Assembly (NCBI RefSeq): GCF_949628215.1
Contig: NC_134279.1
Location: 67,377,766 to 67,441,765 of the forward strand
DNA from: Phalacrocorax aristotelis
Lineage: Eukaryota; Chordata; Aves; Suliformes; Phalacrocoracidae
Length of the DNA stretch: 64,000 nucleotides
Direction: 5' to 3'
Shown: one piece after another, positions 10,201 to 19,107 of the stretch
Layout: each line of letters begins with the position of its first letter
Numbering within the stretch: the first letter of the stretch is position 1
Position numbers and translations under genes: made by a program
Notes under the pieces: model-generated
Told to the model about the DNA's origin: nothing
Database searches by the model: none
What the model saw: the letters and a program-made list of their open reading frames with translations, nothing else

Positions 10201-13137
10201 CTTTATAAACTCCTTGAATTAACTATTTGCTTTCTTACTGTCTTAGTTATTCCTAACCAGTCTTTCCTTTTTCAATTGCAGTTCCTCTGTCTCAGGGACT
10301 TGGCATTTTACTTTATGATAACTGTTCTTACATATTTTCCCGTCAGTTTTGTTTTTACTGTTTTCTTTTCTACTCTTGTTTTGCTCATTGTTCAGTTAGC
10401 CTGTGCACTGCATTTCTCAAATTTCACACTGGTCATTTTTCATTACACGTTCACAAGTCAGGAGAGCAGAAACAGGCACGTACAGCTAAAATTACTCACT
10501 TAAGTAGTGTCTAGTTAATTACTCCTCCCTTTCTGCGTTTTTTAGTGTTGAAGCTATACCTATGAAGACGTAAGACATTTTTGCTGGTATTTGTTAAAAT
10601 TATTTTATTTAGGTGGGAGGGTTTCTATTTTTAATATAACTTGTTACTTCAAAAGAGGTAACGTGTTCTGTTTCACCAGACTTTATAGCTTAGAGTATCC
10701 AACTCAACAAGAATAGCAGAATAATTAATTTTTTGAAATATAAAAATATTAAAAATATTAAAAATGTAAAATTATAATTATGCCATAACTCCTGAATGTT
10801 ACAAAGGAATAGTTGTCTTCTATTGTACAGACACAGTTTATCTTTGCATATAATACCATCATCCACGTACATGTCTTAGAAGCCATACTGTACATAGTGC
10901 ATCTTATAGGTAACATGGTCTTTCTTGGTGTATTTATTTTATTACAGTACAGAAAATGGTAATAATGGTTATCATAAAGAGCATTTATATGGTATACACA
11001 ATCCTGTTTTTACAAGGTAAACCAAGTCTGAAACTGCATGCCTTCATGTGTCCTTACTTAATCTACTATATTAATCACCTGTCCAGTTTTCTGCACGTTT
11101 TAAAGTGAATCACTAAATTACATATTGTTTTTTGCATGATTACTCACTATAGAAAATGCTGTGTAATTTATATTTCTCAAATATTCTTTACATAACAGCA
11201 GATACTGTTACTACAAAAAAATTACTATTTCCAGCAATTTAATGAAACAATTGCCTAAATTTGGTCTTAAAACTCCAGGTAATTAGGCATTTGTCTAGCA
11301 CAGTGGGTGGTCCTAAATTGATAAACATAGTAAAACACTCTGATAGCAGTTGAAAATGATAGGGTAGCATGCATTCTTACTCCTGAGTTATTTTTCAGAT
11401 GGTGAGAAGTAGTGCTTTTTCTGTGCAAAGAGCAGGCGATCCAGGGTATGCAGAAAACACAGAGAAAATGGGTATTTCTGCATGGGTAGAACTAGTGTAA
11501 CATCACAAAACAAATACAAGTCATGTTTAAAAAGGAGGAGGTTTGGGTTCTTTTCTGTCTCTACAACTTTTGTGCTGTAAAACCTTAGCTAGTTGTGAGA
11601 CTTTGTTTCCCTGGGGATAACATAGGATGCCCCACAACTTCAGTATTTGGGTTTCCAAAATAGCTGAGTTGCTTAAGGAAGGATCTGATTTATGATTGAA
11701 ATCCAAGGCTCACTATGCCTTAACTTGCAACTTCATGACTGAAAGTATAGGTTGAGTATTGGCAGAGAAGTAAGATCTCATCATTCTTTCAGTAATGGGT
11801 AAATACTGAGAGAGCTCAAAGTTTGCAAGTCTTGCCAGATTTTATGGCTGCATCAGTGGTATATTATTTATTAGAATTGTATTTTACAATAATTATTTAC
11901 TGACCAAATCTTGATTCTACATTTCCTTCTGAAGGTTTACGTACAATGATGTTTTTAGTGATATTTATCGTCGCAATTGCCATGGGCTGTTCTGCAACTT
12001 AAGGGCACTCCCTAAATTAATCTACAAGGTGTTTAATTCAACAGTACTCTCCACTGGCATATCTAAGGACCCTCAGTTTTAAGGCCTTTCGATATTTTAC
12101 ATAAGAGGAAACTAATAATTGCTCAGGTCTTAGAAGTCCCTTTCTGATCTTTGAATCTTTAATACAAATGTTAATACTCTTGAGGTTCATAGCATGTTTT
12201 CTGTGATATTTCAGTGATTGATGAATAGTTTAATACAGTGTTCCTGAATAAGCTAGAAATAACTAACATAAAATAATTGTTTAAACAAAGACCCACTAGT
12301 TCAGTGCTGACTTCCTTTTCCTAAATTTTAAGTAACTCAAAATGGGCTTCCATAACAAAATGTAGAGATTCACTTTAAAGCAATGCTGTCTTCTGGTGTG
12401 CTAACTGAGATAATTTGAAAAACGGCTAATTATGGGATATATGCTTTGAATTTCTCAGTCGGGGATTCCCATAGCAATAGATTCTTGTTTTTTCATTTTT
12501 ATTTCAGCAAGCAATTCACTTTTATGCTCTCCTTGCTTTTTCTCATTTCCTACAAACTATTTTGGGAGATACTTTGAGAGATAGGACTTTGAATAGATCT
12601 CTGTACACCTGTACTTTTGCAGGTGTAAAGAATCCCATAGTATGGGGTTGGGGGTTTTTTGTCCTTCAAAATCAGCTGGATTATTTTGCTGGAAAGAGAT
12701 GCAAGTATCTACAAATATAAGATATGTAAATACAAGTATGATATCTATATGAAGTATATCTATATTTGCATAGATATCTCACAGAGGTGTTTTTATATAC
12801 ATGTCAAAGATACAAATAGCCTCAAATGCAGCGCCCATTTTCATGAGAGCGAAATTGGAGGCTGGATTAAGTTCTCAAAGGAATGGTGTTGAACAGGTAA
12901 TCCAAGCACTTTCTTCTATCATGTAACACAGGTAACCAGAAAGGTTGGGGGAGAAAACCATGAATCTATTTCCTTGTGTTTGAAAACTTATTTATTAAAT
13001 GAGTAAAAGTCTGTGAACAGTTTGTGCCAGCTGAGCTTGTCTCACCTTAGTTAGATACAGTATTTCTGTTCCATTTGTGGGTAAATGAAAATTATGGTTG
13101 TGTTTTTTTCTTGTATAGCTCTGTGGAACAGTGGTAA
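1126..13137 (+). CDS. PROM1: PROM1 (prominin-1/CD133), 3' part, spliced over 11 coding exons
   Basis: Prominin-1 is a five-span membrane glycoprotein of cholesterol-rich membrane protrusions and photoreceptor discs. I joined eleven exons by eye, each flanked by AG/GT and all keeping one frame: 1126-1272, 1551-1622, 4300-4392, 5523-5576, 6850-6930, 7022-7090, 7510-7602, 9740-9855, 10546-10569, 10948-11016 and 13119-13137 (stop TAA). The protein matches the remembered human C-terminal part, for example [26 protein letters not shown]-like [32 protein letters not shown] and ENGNNGYHK. The part seen covers the distal second extracellular loop, with N-glycosylation sequons NFS, NKS, NQS and NAS, then the last membrane span in exon 9740-9855 and a cytoplasmic tail. 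Earlier exons and the promoter lie upstream of the window. Introns range from 91 bp to 2.7 kb, and the one at 7603-9739 carries an antisense CR1. Confidence 0.96.
1551..1622 (+). CDS. PROM1: PROM1 exon (extracellular loop 2)
   Basis: The exon is 72 nt (24 codons, phase 0-0), with acceptor cttgtttcag and donor gtaag. It encodes [17 protein letters not shown], very close to human VNLLSFAYDLEAKANSL. There is an N-K-S sequon at its start. Confidence 0.96.
1623..4299 (+). other. PROM1: PROM1 intron, 2.7 kb
   Basis: This intron joins the LEARADQL exon to the PKGALEN exon. It contains a short ORF-like segment after an AG near 1944 that has no prominin counterpart and is not needed for frame. An A/C-rich low-complexity tract lies near 3080-3120. 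No gene or recognisable mobile element is visible. Confidence 0.8.
4300..4392 (+). CDS. PROM1: PROM1 exon (extracellular loop 2)
   Basis: The exon is 93 nt (31 codons, phase 0-0), with acceptor tttttgcag and donor gtaaaa. It encodes a stretch ending [14 protein letters not shown], matching human TIHQQRVLPIEQSL. Confidence 0.95.
4393..5522 (+). other. PROM1: PROM1 intron, 1.1 kb
   Basis: AT-rich intron with no exon-like segment needed for frame. No repeat family is recognised. Confidence 0.75.
5523..5576 (+). CDS. PROM1: PROM1 exon (short, 18 codons)
   Basis: The exon is 54 nt, phase 0-0, with acceptor ctttcccatag and donor gtaagc. It encodes [18 protein letters not shown], aligned with human STLYQSVKILQRTGNGLL. 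It contains an N-Q-S sequon absent from the human sequence as I remember it. Confidence 0.95.
5577..6849 (+). other. PROM1: PROM1 intron, 1.3 kb
   Basis: The intron contains a purine tract (A/G runs) at about 5781-5815. Overlapping ORFs of about 60-84 codons on both strands near 5856-6117 have no family resemblance and look like chance. No mobile element is seen. Confidence 0.75.
6850..6930 (+). CDS. PROM1: PROM1 exon (extracellular loop 2)
   Basis: The exon is 81 nt (27 codons, phase 0-0), with acceptor ctccctag and donor gtaagc. It encodes a stretch aligned with human [20 protein letters not shown], with conserved ..N.ISAV.AAQ.LINNN spacing and an N-A-S sequon matching the human glycosylated N-T-S. 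Confidence 0.94.
7022..7090 (+). CDS. PROM1: PROM1 exon (extracellular loop 2)
   Basis: The exon is 69 nt (23 codons, phase 0-0), with acceptor gttcctag and donor gtaagg. It encodes [20 protein letters not shown], nearly identical in pattern to human [20 protein letters not shown]. The preceding intron is only 91 bp. Confidence 0.97.
7510..7602 (+). CDS. PROM1: PROM1 exon (extracellular loop 2, before the last span)
   Basis: The exon is 93 nt (31 codons, phase 0-0), with acceptor gtttttcag and donor gtaagaa. It encodes [20 protein letters not shown], which matches human [20 protein letters not shown], including both cysteines of the conserved C...C pair. Confidence 0.98.
7603..9739 (+). other. 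PROM1: PROM1 intron, 2.1 kb, with antisense CR1
   Basis: The intron contains a CR1 LINE fragment on the opposite strand (8131-about 8800). The remainder is AT-rich with no other supported feature. The acceptor is gattttcag at 9739. Confidence 0.85.
8131..8800 (-). mobile_element. CR1 LINE, 5'-truncated, antisense in PROM1 intron
   Basis: CR1 is the dominant avian non-LTR retrotransposon. On the + strand the element begins with the complement of its 3' tail (gaatcatagaatcat) followed by the typical aaggttggaaaaggcctctg segment. On the - strand a long reading frame carries the C-terminal end of the CR1 reverse-transcriptase ORF, including [35 protein letters not shown] and [20 protein letters not shown]. 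The rest of ORF2 and the 5' end are missing, as is usual for CR1. The ORF seen on the + strand here is only its antisense. The reading frame is open for a surprisingly long way, suggesting moderate age. Confidence 0.95.
9740..9855 (+). CDS. PROM1: PROM1 exon (last membrane span)
   Basis: The exon is 116 nt, phase 0-2, with acceptor gattttcag and donor gtaagt. It encodes [20 protein letters not shown] and then a stretch ending [13 protein letters not shown]. The hydrophobic run of about 22 residues is the fifth membrane span; the basic YYRRM segment starts the cytosolic tail. The match to human [20 protein letters not shown] is strong. Confidence 0.98.
10546..10569 (+). CDS. PROM1: PROM1 24-nt symmetric micro-exon
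   Basis: The acceptor is gttttttag and the donor gtaag. With the preceding two bases it encodes D-VEAIPMK and then two bases of the next codon, matching human DVETIPMK. It is phase 2-2 and a multiple of three, so skipping it keeps the frame. In its family, this cytoplasmic tail is known to be variable between splice forms. Confidence 0.93.
10948..11016 (+). CDS. PROM1: PROM1 exon (cytoplasmic tail)
   Basis: The exon is 69 nt, phase 2-2, with acceptor tttattacag and donor gtaaac. It encodes [20 protein letters not shown], matching human [20 protein letters not shown]. Reading straight through the donor would end after two more codons (FTR, stop). Confidence 0.96.
11017..13118 (+). other. PROM1: PROM1 intron, 2.1 kb
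   Basis: AT-rich intron. A short, imperfect tatat/gatat-rich low-complexity stretch lies near 12715-12780. No mobile element or other gene is recognised. Confidence 0.75.
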
Positions 13138-13159
13138 CATAAACTGGAAACATTAAGGG
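13119..13159 (+). CDS. PROM1: PROM1 last coding exon (stop at 13135-13137)
   Basis: The acceptor is ttcttgtatag. With the two bases carried over, it encodes S-S-V-E-Q-W then TAA, giving a C-terminus FTSSVEQW compared with human MTSPSQH. The length and position agree with human, but the residues are not conserved, so this choice rests mainly on the splice sites. A consensus donor (ggg/gtaagt) follows 22 nt after the stop, close enough to escape nonsense-mediated decay. Confidence 0.8.
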
Positions 13160-13388
13160 GTAAGTAATAAGTTTAAGTCAATTCTGGGTGTATCGCTACT
13201 TTACTATTTTTAGGAAGACTGCTCTGCTTTCTGTAACATGAGTGCTCTAAGATTTAGAAATAAAAAATGTAAAAATTATTGAACTATATTGATGTTCATA
13301 TGAAAATCTATGCCTTCATTCTGCTTAAATGACATTATAATTCTGCCTTCACCAAATTATCCTGAATTGTTTTTGTGATTATTTCCAG

Positions 13389-14846
13389 GCTGTATAAATG
13401 AGGCTCAAGGTTCTTCTACGGGAATATATCATTATTCTTCCAAGGGTATTGGCATTTGCATTCATCTTCCAAATCCTGAGCCACTTGTTTTATGTCACCT
13501 GTACTGTAAATCGCAAATGTACTATCGAATGTTATGCCATAAACTACTGTACAGAATATTTGTGATCAGGGCACTGCCTCTCAAATACCACTGTTCAAGG
13601 CTTGAATTAAATTTTTTTTTGTCCTTTTTTACTTTTTTACACTGGGCTTTCTACCTTACATCACAGTATAGAAATTGATTAGATTAACAGCCTTTGCCTA
13701 GCAATCCTCTGACAAGTGGTCAAGTTCTTATCTTAAATTGTTGATTTGTGTTAAATACAGTACATACATGTTTACCGAAAAATACATTTTGTATGCAGAG
13801 ACTTTTGTATATACATTTTTCTTAAAACCTATAGGCGTTTAGTTAAGATTTTAATATTGTATAATACTCTTCACAAATGAATTTACCAGCATGATCAGTG
13901 TTGCTACTTGGTGCTCTTGAATGACCACTTTGGACTAAATTTGAAGTGTAGTGGGATCCACAGTGTCTCCTTGTGTCTCTAAAATGTTCAGTTGCAGTTT
14001 CGTTTTCTCCCTCTTCTCTAATTATTTAATATTTAGTGGGATTTGCAATGTAGACCTAAAAGAGACTTTTTGGTGAAGTTTGTTTTGAAACTCTTTGGGT
14101 GGGAGGGCTGGGAGTGTGTGTGATGTGTGATATAGCAAAAAAGCTAAGCTTCCTAGAGTTCAGTAGTACTCAAAAAGAGCATGAGACACGTCATACGTTG
14201 GTGATTTTTAGAATGCTTTACTTTCTCTGTCTCCCTTTCCCTTGTTCACACTCACTTCTGTAATGTCCTTAATAGTATCACTTTTAAGTTGTGGCTCTTT
14301 CAGGGGGCAGTGATACTCTTTTTGCTAAATAATTTCAGAATATGATGTCCAATATTGAAATTCTAATGTGTTTAGCAATTGGAGTTAACCTTTGTACTAT
14401 TAGAGTTGTTGCACTGAATTCAGGCATACAGTTGCATTGCTGAATTAGTAAACAGCAGAATTCATCAACAAGGCCAAAAGTAACTGTTACTAGTGTAAAA
14501 CATTTCAGTGGGTGAAGTAATTGGGTATATTGATCTAAAATAGTGTCTCTTCATATATCAGTATTGTTAACTTTGTTTCCAGCAAGGTTCATTGGCTTGA
14601 AGTAGGGACAATCCTGTAAATCATTCATATAATTATAAAGAAATGCTGAAAAGTGATACCAATCTTTAATTGGAATAACCTTAAATTTTTCATTTCTAGG
14701 TCATAAATGGAAACATTTCTAATTGACAGTATGTAGCATATGTGTATATGTAATGTTCAGAACTGCAGATTTTTAAAAGTTTCTATTTTTAATTTGAGAA
14801 AATGTTTCCCAGTTCATTTAAATAAAAAAGAACTTGCTTAACTACC
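13389..14846 (+). other. PROM1: PROM1 3' UTR terminal exon
   Basis: The acceptor tatttccag at 13388 pairs with the donor at 13160. The exon runs without a coding frame to about 20 nt past an AATAAA at 14821, giving a 3' UTR of about 1.46 kb, similar in size to the human one. The exact cleavage site is an estimate. If exon 13119-13159 were skipped, this exon would give an alternative ending: R-L-Y-K, stop. Confidence 0.7.
14821..14826 (+). terminator. PROM1: PROM1 polyadenylation signal AATAAA
   Basis: This is a canonical hexamer followed by T/GT-rich sequence (ttgttttgttgtgtag) about 40 nt downstream. I chose it as the main 3' end because it is the first canonical AATAAA in the terminal exon. 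Confidence 0.65.
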
Positions 14847-17073
14847 TGATGTTTGATTCTCAATTGTTTTGTTGTGTAGACGTGTCTCAGAGGAGTTGCA
14901 CTGATTTAAAATCTTATGAAAATGAATTTTTTTTACCCTGATTAAAAATTTCTGTTGTATTTGACTGTTATTGATGACTTTAGCTTAAGCAAGATAAGAG
15001 ACCAAGAATTGGAGCAGGGAGGACTGGAAGAACATTGACTCTTAGTGAGGGAGCTTCCGACTTCCACAAAGGATATGATTTATGGAAAGATGGTAGGATT
15101 CGAGCTAATGAGCTGTGGAAGATATCAGTATACCCTGCAAGTGCTCAAGGTATTACCGTTTGCCTCTGTTGTTTCCGTAGCACTGACAGCAGAATGAAAC
15201 ATTTGCCAGTTCTTCAGCTCTCATAGTTCACTGCTGGCATCCTAGCTTAACTTGTAAAAGAACAATTGTTTTCCACTGATATAACAAACCATGAGCTGTT
15301 TCATCTGAAGCACAGGCAGACAGAAGACACAAATGTCAGATGGGAGTGAGACAAATACTTAGCAGTAACATATTAACTAATACGTAAATATACCACAGGT
15401 CTTGAGTCCAAACTTTGATATTTACCCTTATCCTTGTAGTCTGATTTGTTTTCATGATTACACTTCAAAAACTTTCAGAACAAGAGATCCAAAACTTGTA
15501 TAAAGTAACTTTTAAGTAGTTTTGAACTCCTTAACAATTATTGGAACAAGAGAGACGAGTGCCTTTAATTTCTAGTCTAGGAACTGTGGTGTATAACCAA
15601 GTGTAAATAAAACATTTGTCAAATATTAGGAGGTTTTCGAGTGCTTGCAGTAGGAATTTGAAATCCTTGAAGTGTGGGGTGCGCAACAAGATTCTTCTGG
15701 CTGGCTGGAATGCAGGTGAGAAGACTCCCCAGAAAACAACAGAAGAGTGAACCATAGATCTTAAGTAGGCTTGTAGTGTTGCTGTTTCTCCTAAGACTTG
15801 ATTGAAGAGCCACACCACTGTGCTTTGAAAGAGACAGTCAGGAGGAACAAATGGCAAGAATCTACAAAGGAGACCTCTAGTAAAAATGTTATTAAAATAG
15901 CCTTAGAGAGGGATGAAAAGAAAACAGTGTTGTTCTCTCTGTCAAATGGTATTTAGTCATGTGGAGCTTCATGGCACGTTCACTGGAAGAACAAGGTTCA
16001 GGCTGAAATGGCTGTTCCAGGTGCCTCCATCTTCAGGCAGGCAGCTCTCAGACTTGCTGGGGTGCCGCAGCAGCTAGGGACTCTCTTGTCTAGTATTAGA
16101 GAAACATTTGTTGCAATTTTATGTTTTTGTTCTGCTTCACTGTTTGTGTTAAATGCATGTTTTTGCCTTGGTATTCTCTTCAGCGATACCTACTGAGTGG
16201 CTAGATACACAAAATGGTATTCTATTCCATTATGTATGGCCATTCTTAAACCCAGGGTCTCTAGTACCCCACAGGCATTCAAGCAAACCTAAATAATATG
16301 ATACCCCTTCCAAAAGCTGTTCAGATTGGGCTGGGTGTAGCACACATGTCTTTGAAAGCAGTGCCTAGTGGGGTCTTACTAGCCAGAAGAGCACTGTGGC
16401 TTGCAACAGCATAGCAGGGATTTTTCCTCATGACCTCCTGAATGCCAAGGGAGTTACCATGATTTTCCTTAGCTCTGCTTTCAGTTACAGCAGCAGAAAC
16501 TAGCAGTACAAGATTCTGCACTAGAATACTTGTATTCTCTTGCCTTTGTTTTATGGCATTTTTACAGCTCATTTATTATGAACAGGAAATCCATAATACC
16601 TTATTTTGCTAAAGCTTTATTCCTTATCTTGCTTAAGTATTGTAAGTCTAAAAATCTTTCATGCTCAAAGAGCGTGCATTGGTTTCTTCCATGTGTTCCC
16701 ACTGTATGTCATGTGCTGACAAAATGAAGTACTAAAGCTGCATCCTTACTGTGCAAATCCACAGAAAACCCATTCCAAAAATCAGCCTTTATTAGTAGGA
16801 CACATTTATAATCATGCAGATGTAGCTGCATAGATTGCTTTGGCACTTTTATCTTTTTTTCACTTCAATATGGTCTTACAAGCTCTGGCATGGAGATAGG
16901 TGTAAAGCAGCTGGAGAATGGAAAATATCTGTTAAAAATCAAATATGACATGTTCATCCTGGATAGGAATGTGCTTCTCGGTTATACAACTATCGTTCTG
17001 TACTTAACTGCCTTTACAAGATTTGTCTTGTTCCTTCTTGGGAGTTCACAGCTAATTCGACACTCCCTCAAGC
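14847..17073. other. Intergenic, PROM1-FGFBP2
   Basis: About 2.2 kb of single-copy-looking sequence. It contains only short ORFs (108 codons or fewer) without family resemblance, and no recognisable repeat. The compact spacing makes it the natural place for FGFBP2 upstream regulatory sequence, but I cannot name a site. Confidence 0.6.
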
Positions 17074-17080
17074 TATAAAT
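17074..17080 (+). promoter_or_regulatory. FGFBP2: FGFBP2 TATA box
   Basis: TATAAAT lies 188 bp upstream of the FGFBP2 start codon. A start site about 30 bp further on (near 17105) gives a 5' leader of about 155 nt with no need for a 5' intron. It also excludes the in-frame ATG at 17082, which would fall upstream of transcription. Confidence 0.7.
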
Positions 17081-17261
17081 TATGGGCACATGCCTACTGA
17101 AGTGTGATTTATTATTTTTATTAAAAAAACCCAACTTGCATCCCACGTTTCGCTGGAAAGAGGCTTCTTTGTGCACCAAGCCTTTAAATTGCAAGCAGCC
17201 ACTTACTGCTTTCGCTTTTTTGGATAGCGTTGCTCAAGGATCTCCATCAACTCCTCTCACC

Positions 17262-17882
17262 ATGAAGAGTTTTGCTCTTCTTTTCCTAGTAGTGATCTGT
17301 GGCATGGGAGGATTGGGGCAGAAGCTGAAGCCAAAGAAAAGAAGCAATGGTGAAGAAATCAATTTTCGGACTAAAACCAAAGATGTTTGCACAATGAGCA
17401 TGAGTGGGGATGAGGAGATGAAACTCAGAATTGAATGCAAAAGCCAAGGCATGTCCTACTGGTGTGAATTCACTGGCAAGCCATCAGTCTGTCGTCCTTT
17501 CAGAAACAATCCAAAGATCTACTGGAATCAGATTGCCATGGAACTTAGAAAGCTCCCGCACGCTTGTGAATCCACACAAGTGTTGAAGGCCACCATGTGC
17601 CAAAAGGCTCCCACAGAGGCTCTCATGAAGCAAGTAGCTGCTGGTATGGAGCCAGAAGATCTAGCAAACCAGGACAAATCAGTCCAGAAAACTTCTATGA
17701 GGGGAGCAGGGAAAAGCCCTGTTAAGAAAATACAGAAACCTCCAATACTACCTCTTGTAAAACCAACCCAACGTGGTCAAGGGTCTGAAAATGAAACGGA
17801 AGCGATGAAACTGGCACGGGAACACTGCTGGGAATCCCTGCATGGTTTCTGCTCCTACATTATTGGCATCTTTGGAGGTTAA
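17262..17882 (+). CDS. FGFBP2: FGFBP2, fibroblast growth factor-binding protein 2 (KSP37)
   Basis: A secreted FGF-binding-protein family member; in mammals FGFBP2/KSP37 is a serum protein of cytotoxic lymphocytes. It is one coding exon of 206 codons (human about 223). Residues 1-19 form a signal peptide (MKSFALLFLVVICGMGGLG) with cleavage likely before Q20. Eight cysteines follow in the mature part (43, 59, 68, 77, 102, 113, 189, 197). The family core is clear: DVCTM, IECKSQ.M.YWCEF.GKPSVC, P.IYWNQ and HAC....VLK..MC. A lysine/proline/glutamine-rich linker (about 120-180, sequon N177-E-T) leads to the C-terminal HCWESLHGFC module, which matches human EHCWKPFQALC. The start at 17262 has a good context (caccATGa); the frame stays open upstream to an ATG at 17082, but that lies before the expected transcription start and lacks a signal peptide. 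It lies head-to-tail behind PROM1, as in other vertebrates. Confidence 0.96.
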   Translation: MKSFALLFLVVICGMGGLGQKLKPKKRSNGEEINFRTKTKDVCTMSMSGDEEMKLRIECKSQGMSYWCEFTGKPSVCRPFRNNPKIYWNQIAMELRKLPHACESTQVLKATMCQKAPTEALMKQVAAGMEPEDLANQDKSVQKTSMRGAGKSPVKKIQKPPILPLVKPTQRGQGSENETEAMKLAREHCWESLHGFCSYIIGIFGG

Positions 17883-17895
17883 GGATTTGCTTCAG

Positions 17896-18730
17896 GTAAA
17901 ACTCCCATTTTGAAGCGCAGCAGAATATACCTAAAAGTAATCCTCTGGTAGTTTTGTTTTATTTTAATTTGATCATGGGGGTCTTTCAGGGGTGTGGACG
18001 AGGAGGTTCTAGGCTCGCTTACTAAAATCTAACATGGCAAAGCCTGTCCTGTGGCTTCTGAGGGGCTGGATGGCTTAAACTCCCAGTAATGGCTACTAGT
18101 TCAGGACGCCCTGACAGCCTCCTGTGAGGTCTTTGGTACATACTGAGATGTTTGTCCTATGTGTTATAGATCCTGTAGTATTTCGATTCTGTTCGAATTG
18201 GGCTTGTTTGCCATCTTCTGTCATTGCTTCCGTTTTGTGCTGACTTTTGGATTGAAGCCAGTGAAGTAAGATAAATAACAAATGCATCGGCTAGAAGAAT
18301 TTTAAATGGCATTCAGAAACTGAGAGGATAAAGCTTGTTCATCAAAACTGCTAGTTAATAATTAACTGTTTTAATTTTAAAAATTAGTTCATAAATAATT
18401 TGCAGAAATGAGTAAAACCAAACAGACTGTCTTGGTTTCCAGATCTGTTTCTGTAAAGCCTATAGGGGATCTCATGCGGGCACTTGTCTGGTAAATCTCA
18501 GGTTTTCAGCCAGGTTTTAAAAAGGCAAAGACCTCACAGAAGTGGTTGGTTTTATACCTGCTTCCACTTCGCTTAGAGAGAAAGCCAGGAGCTGGTGACT
18601 AAACCTGGCAAACTTTTCACAGAAATGGGAATATATGCAGCATGAGGCAGCAAGTGTTTAGGCTGCTAATGATCTTACTTGTGCTTAATACAGCAAAGTG
18701 AATAATTTTTTTTTCTTTTTTGTTTTGCAG
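17896..18730 (+). other. FGFBP2: FGFBP2 3'-UTR intron
   Basis: A donor (ttcag/gtaaaa) lies 13 nt after the stop codon. A good acceptor (ttcttttttgttttgcag) ends at 18730, giving an intron of 835 bp. The human gene, as I remember it, also has a coding exon followed by a noncoding one, which supports this. The position so close to the stop would avoid nonsense-mediated decay. Confidence 0.7.
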
Positions 18731-19107
18731 AGCAAAATTTTTACAGCTGAAGAAGGGTCCTTGCTGTAGTTTAATAATTTAGATGTAAGAATTCTGGTTT
18801 AAAAATTAGTCATCTCTATAAATCTTGTAGCTATTTCTGCTTTGCACCCCTAAAATGAAACTTTTTAATAGCCCTGAAAAATGCATGAAACTGGAGTGAC
18901 TGTACTTAAAGTGTAAGGATGAACTAACTGTTCCTAGGTCTGTTACGCGCCAAGGTGTACCGCATTTATGTAACCAAGGTTCCACTTTAAGAGTGCTGAC
19001 CTCAATAGGTTTTTGTGTGCGCTGATTTGCCCCAGTTTGTTAGAGATGAAAGCTGTAAATGATGCTACAGTTAGTGCAAACAATAAAAATAAGATTTTAA
19101 AAAAACA
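18731..19107 (+). other. FGFBP2: FGFBP2 3' UTR exon
   Basis: Noncoding exon from the acceptor at 18730 to about 20 nt after an AATAAA at 19082. The cleavage point is estimated. Confidence 0.65.
19082..19087 (+). terminator. FGFBP2: FGFBP2 polyadenylation signal AATAAA
   Basis: First canonical hexamer in the inferred terminal exon, in an A-rich context (caataaaaataag). Confidence 0.65.

Noticed and set aside
10276-10503. Hydrophobic 75-codon ORF between PROM1 exons, preceded by an AG
   Set aside because: Human prominin has no segment here, and the flanking exons join in frame without it. The hydrophobic composition follows from the T-rich intron.
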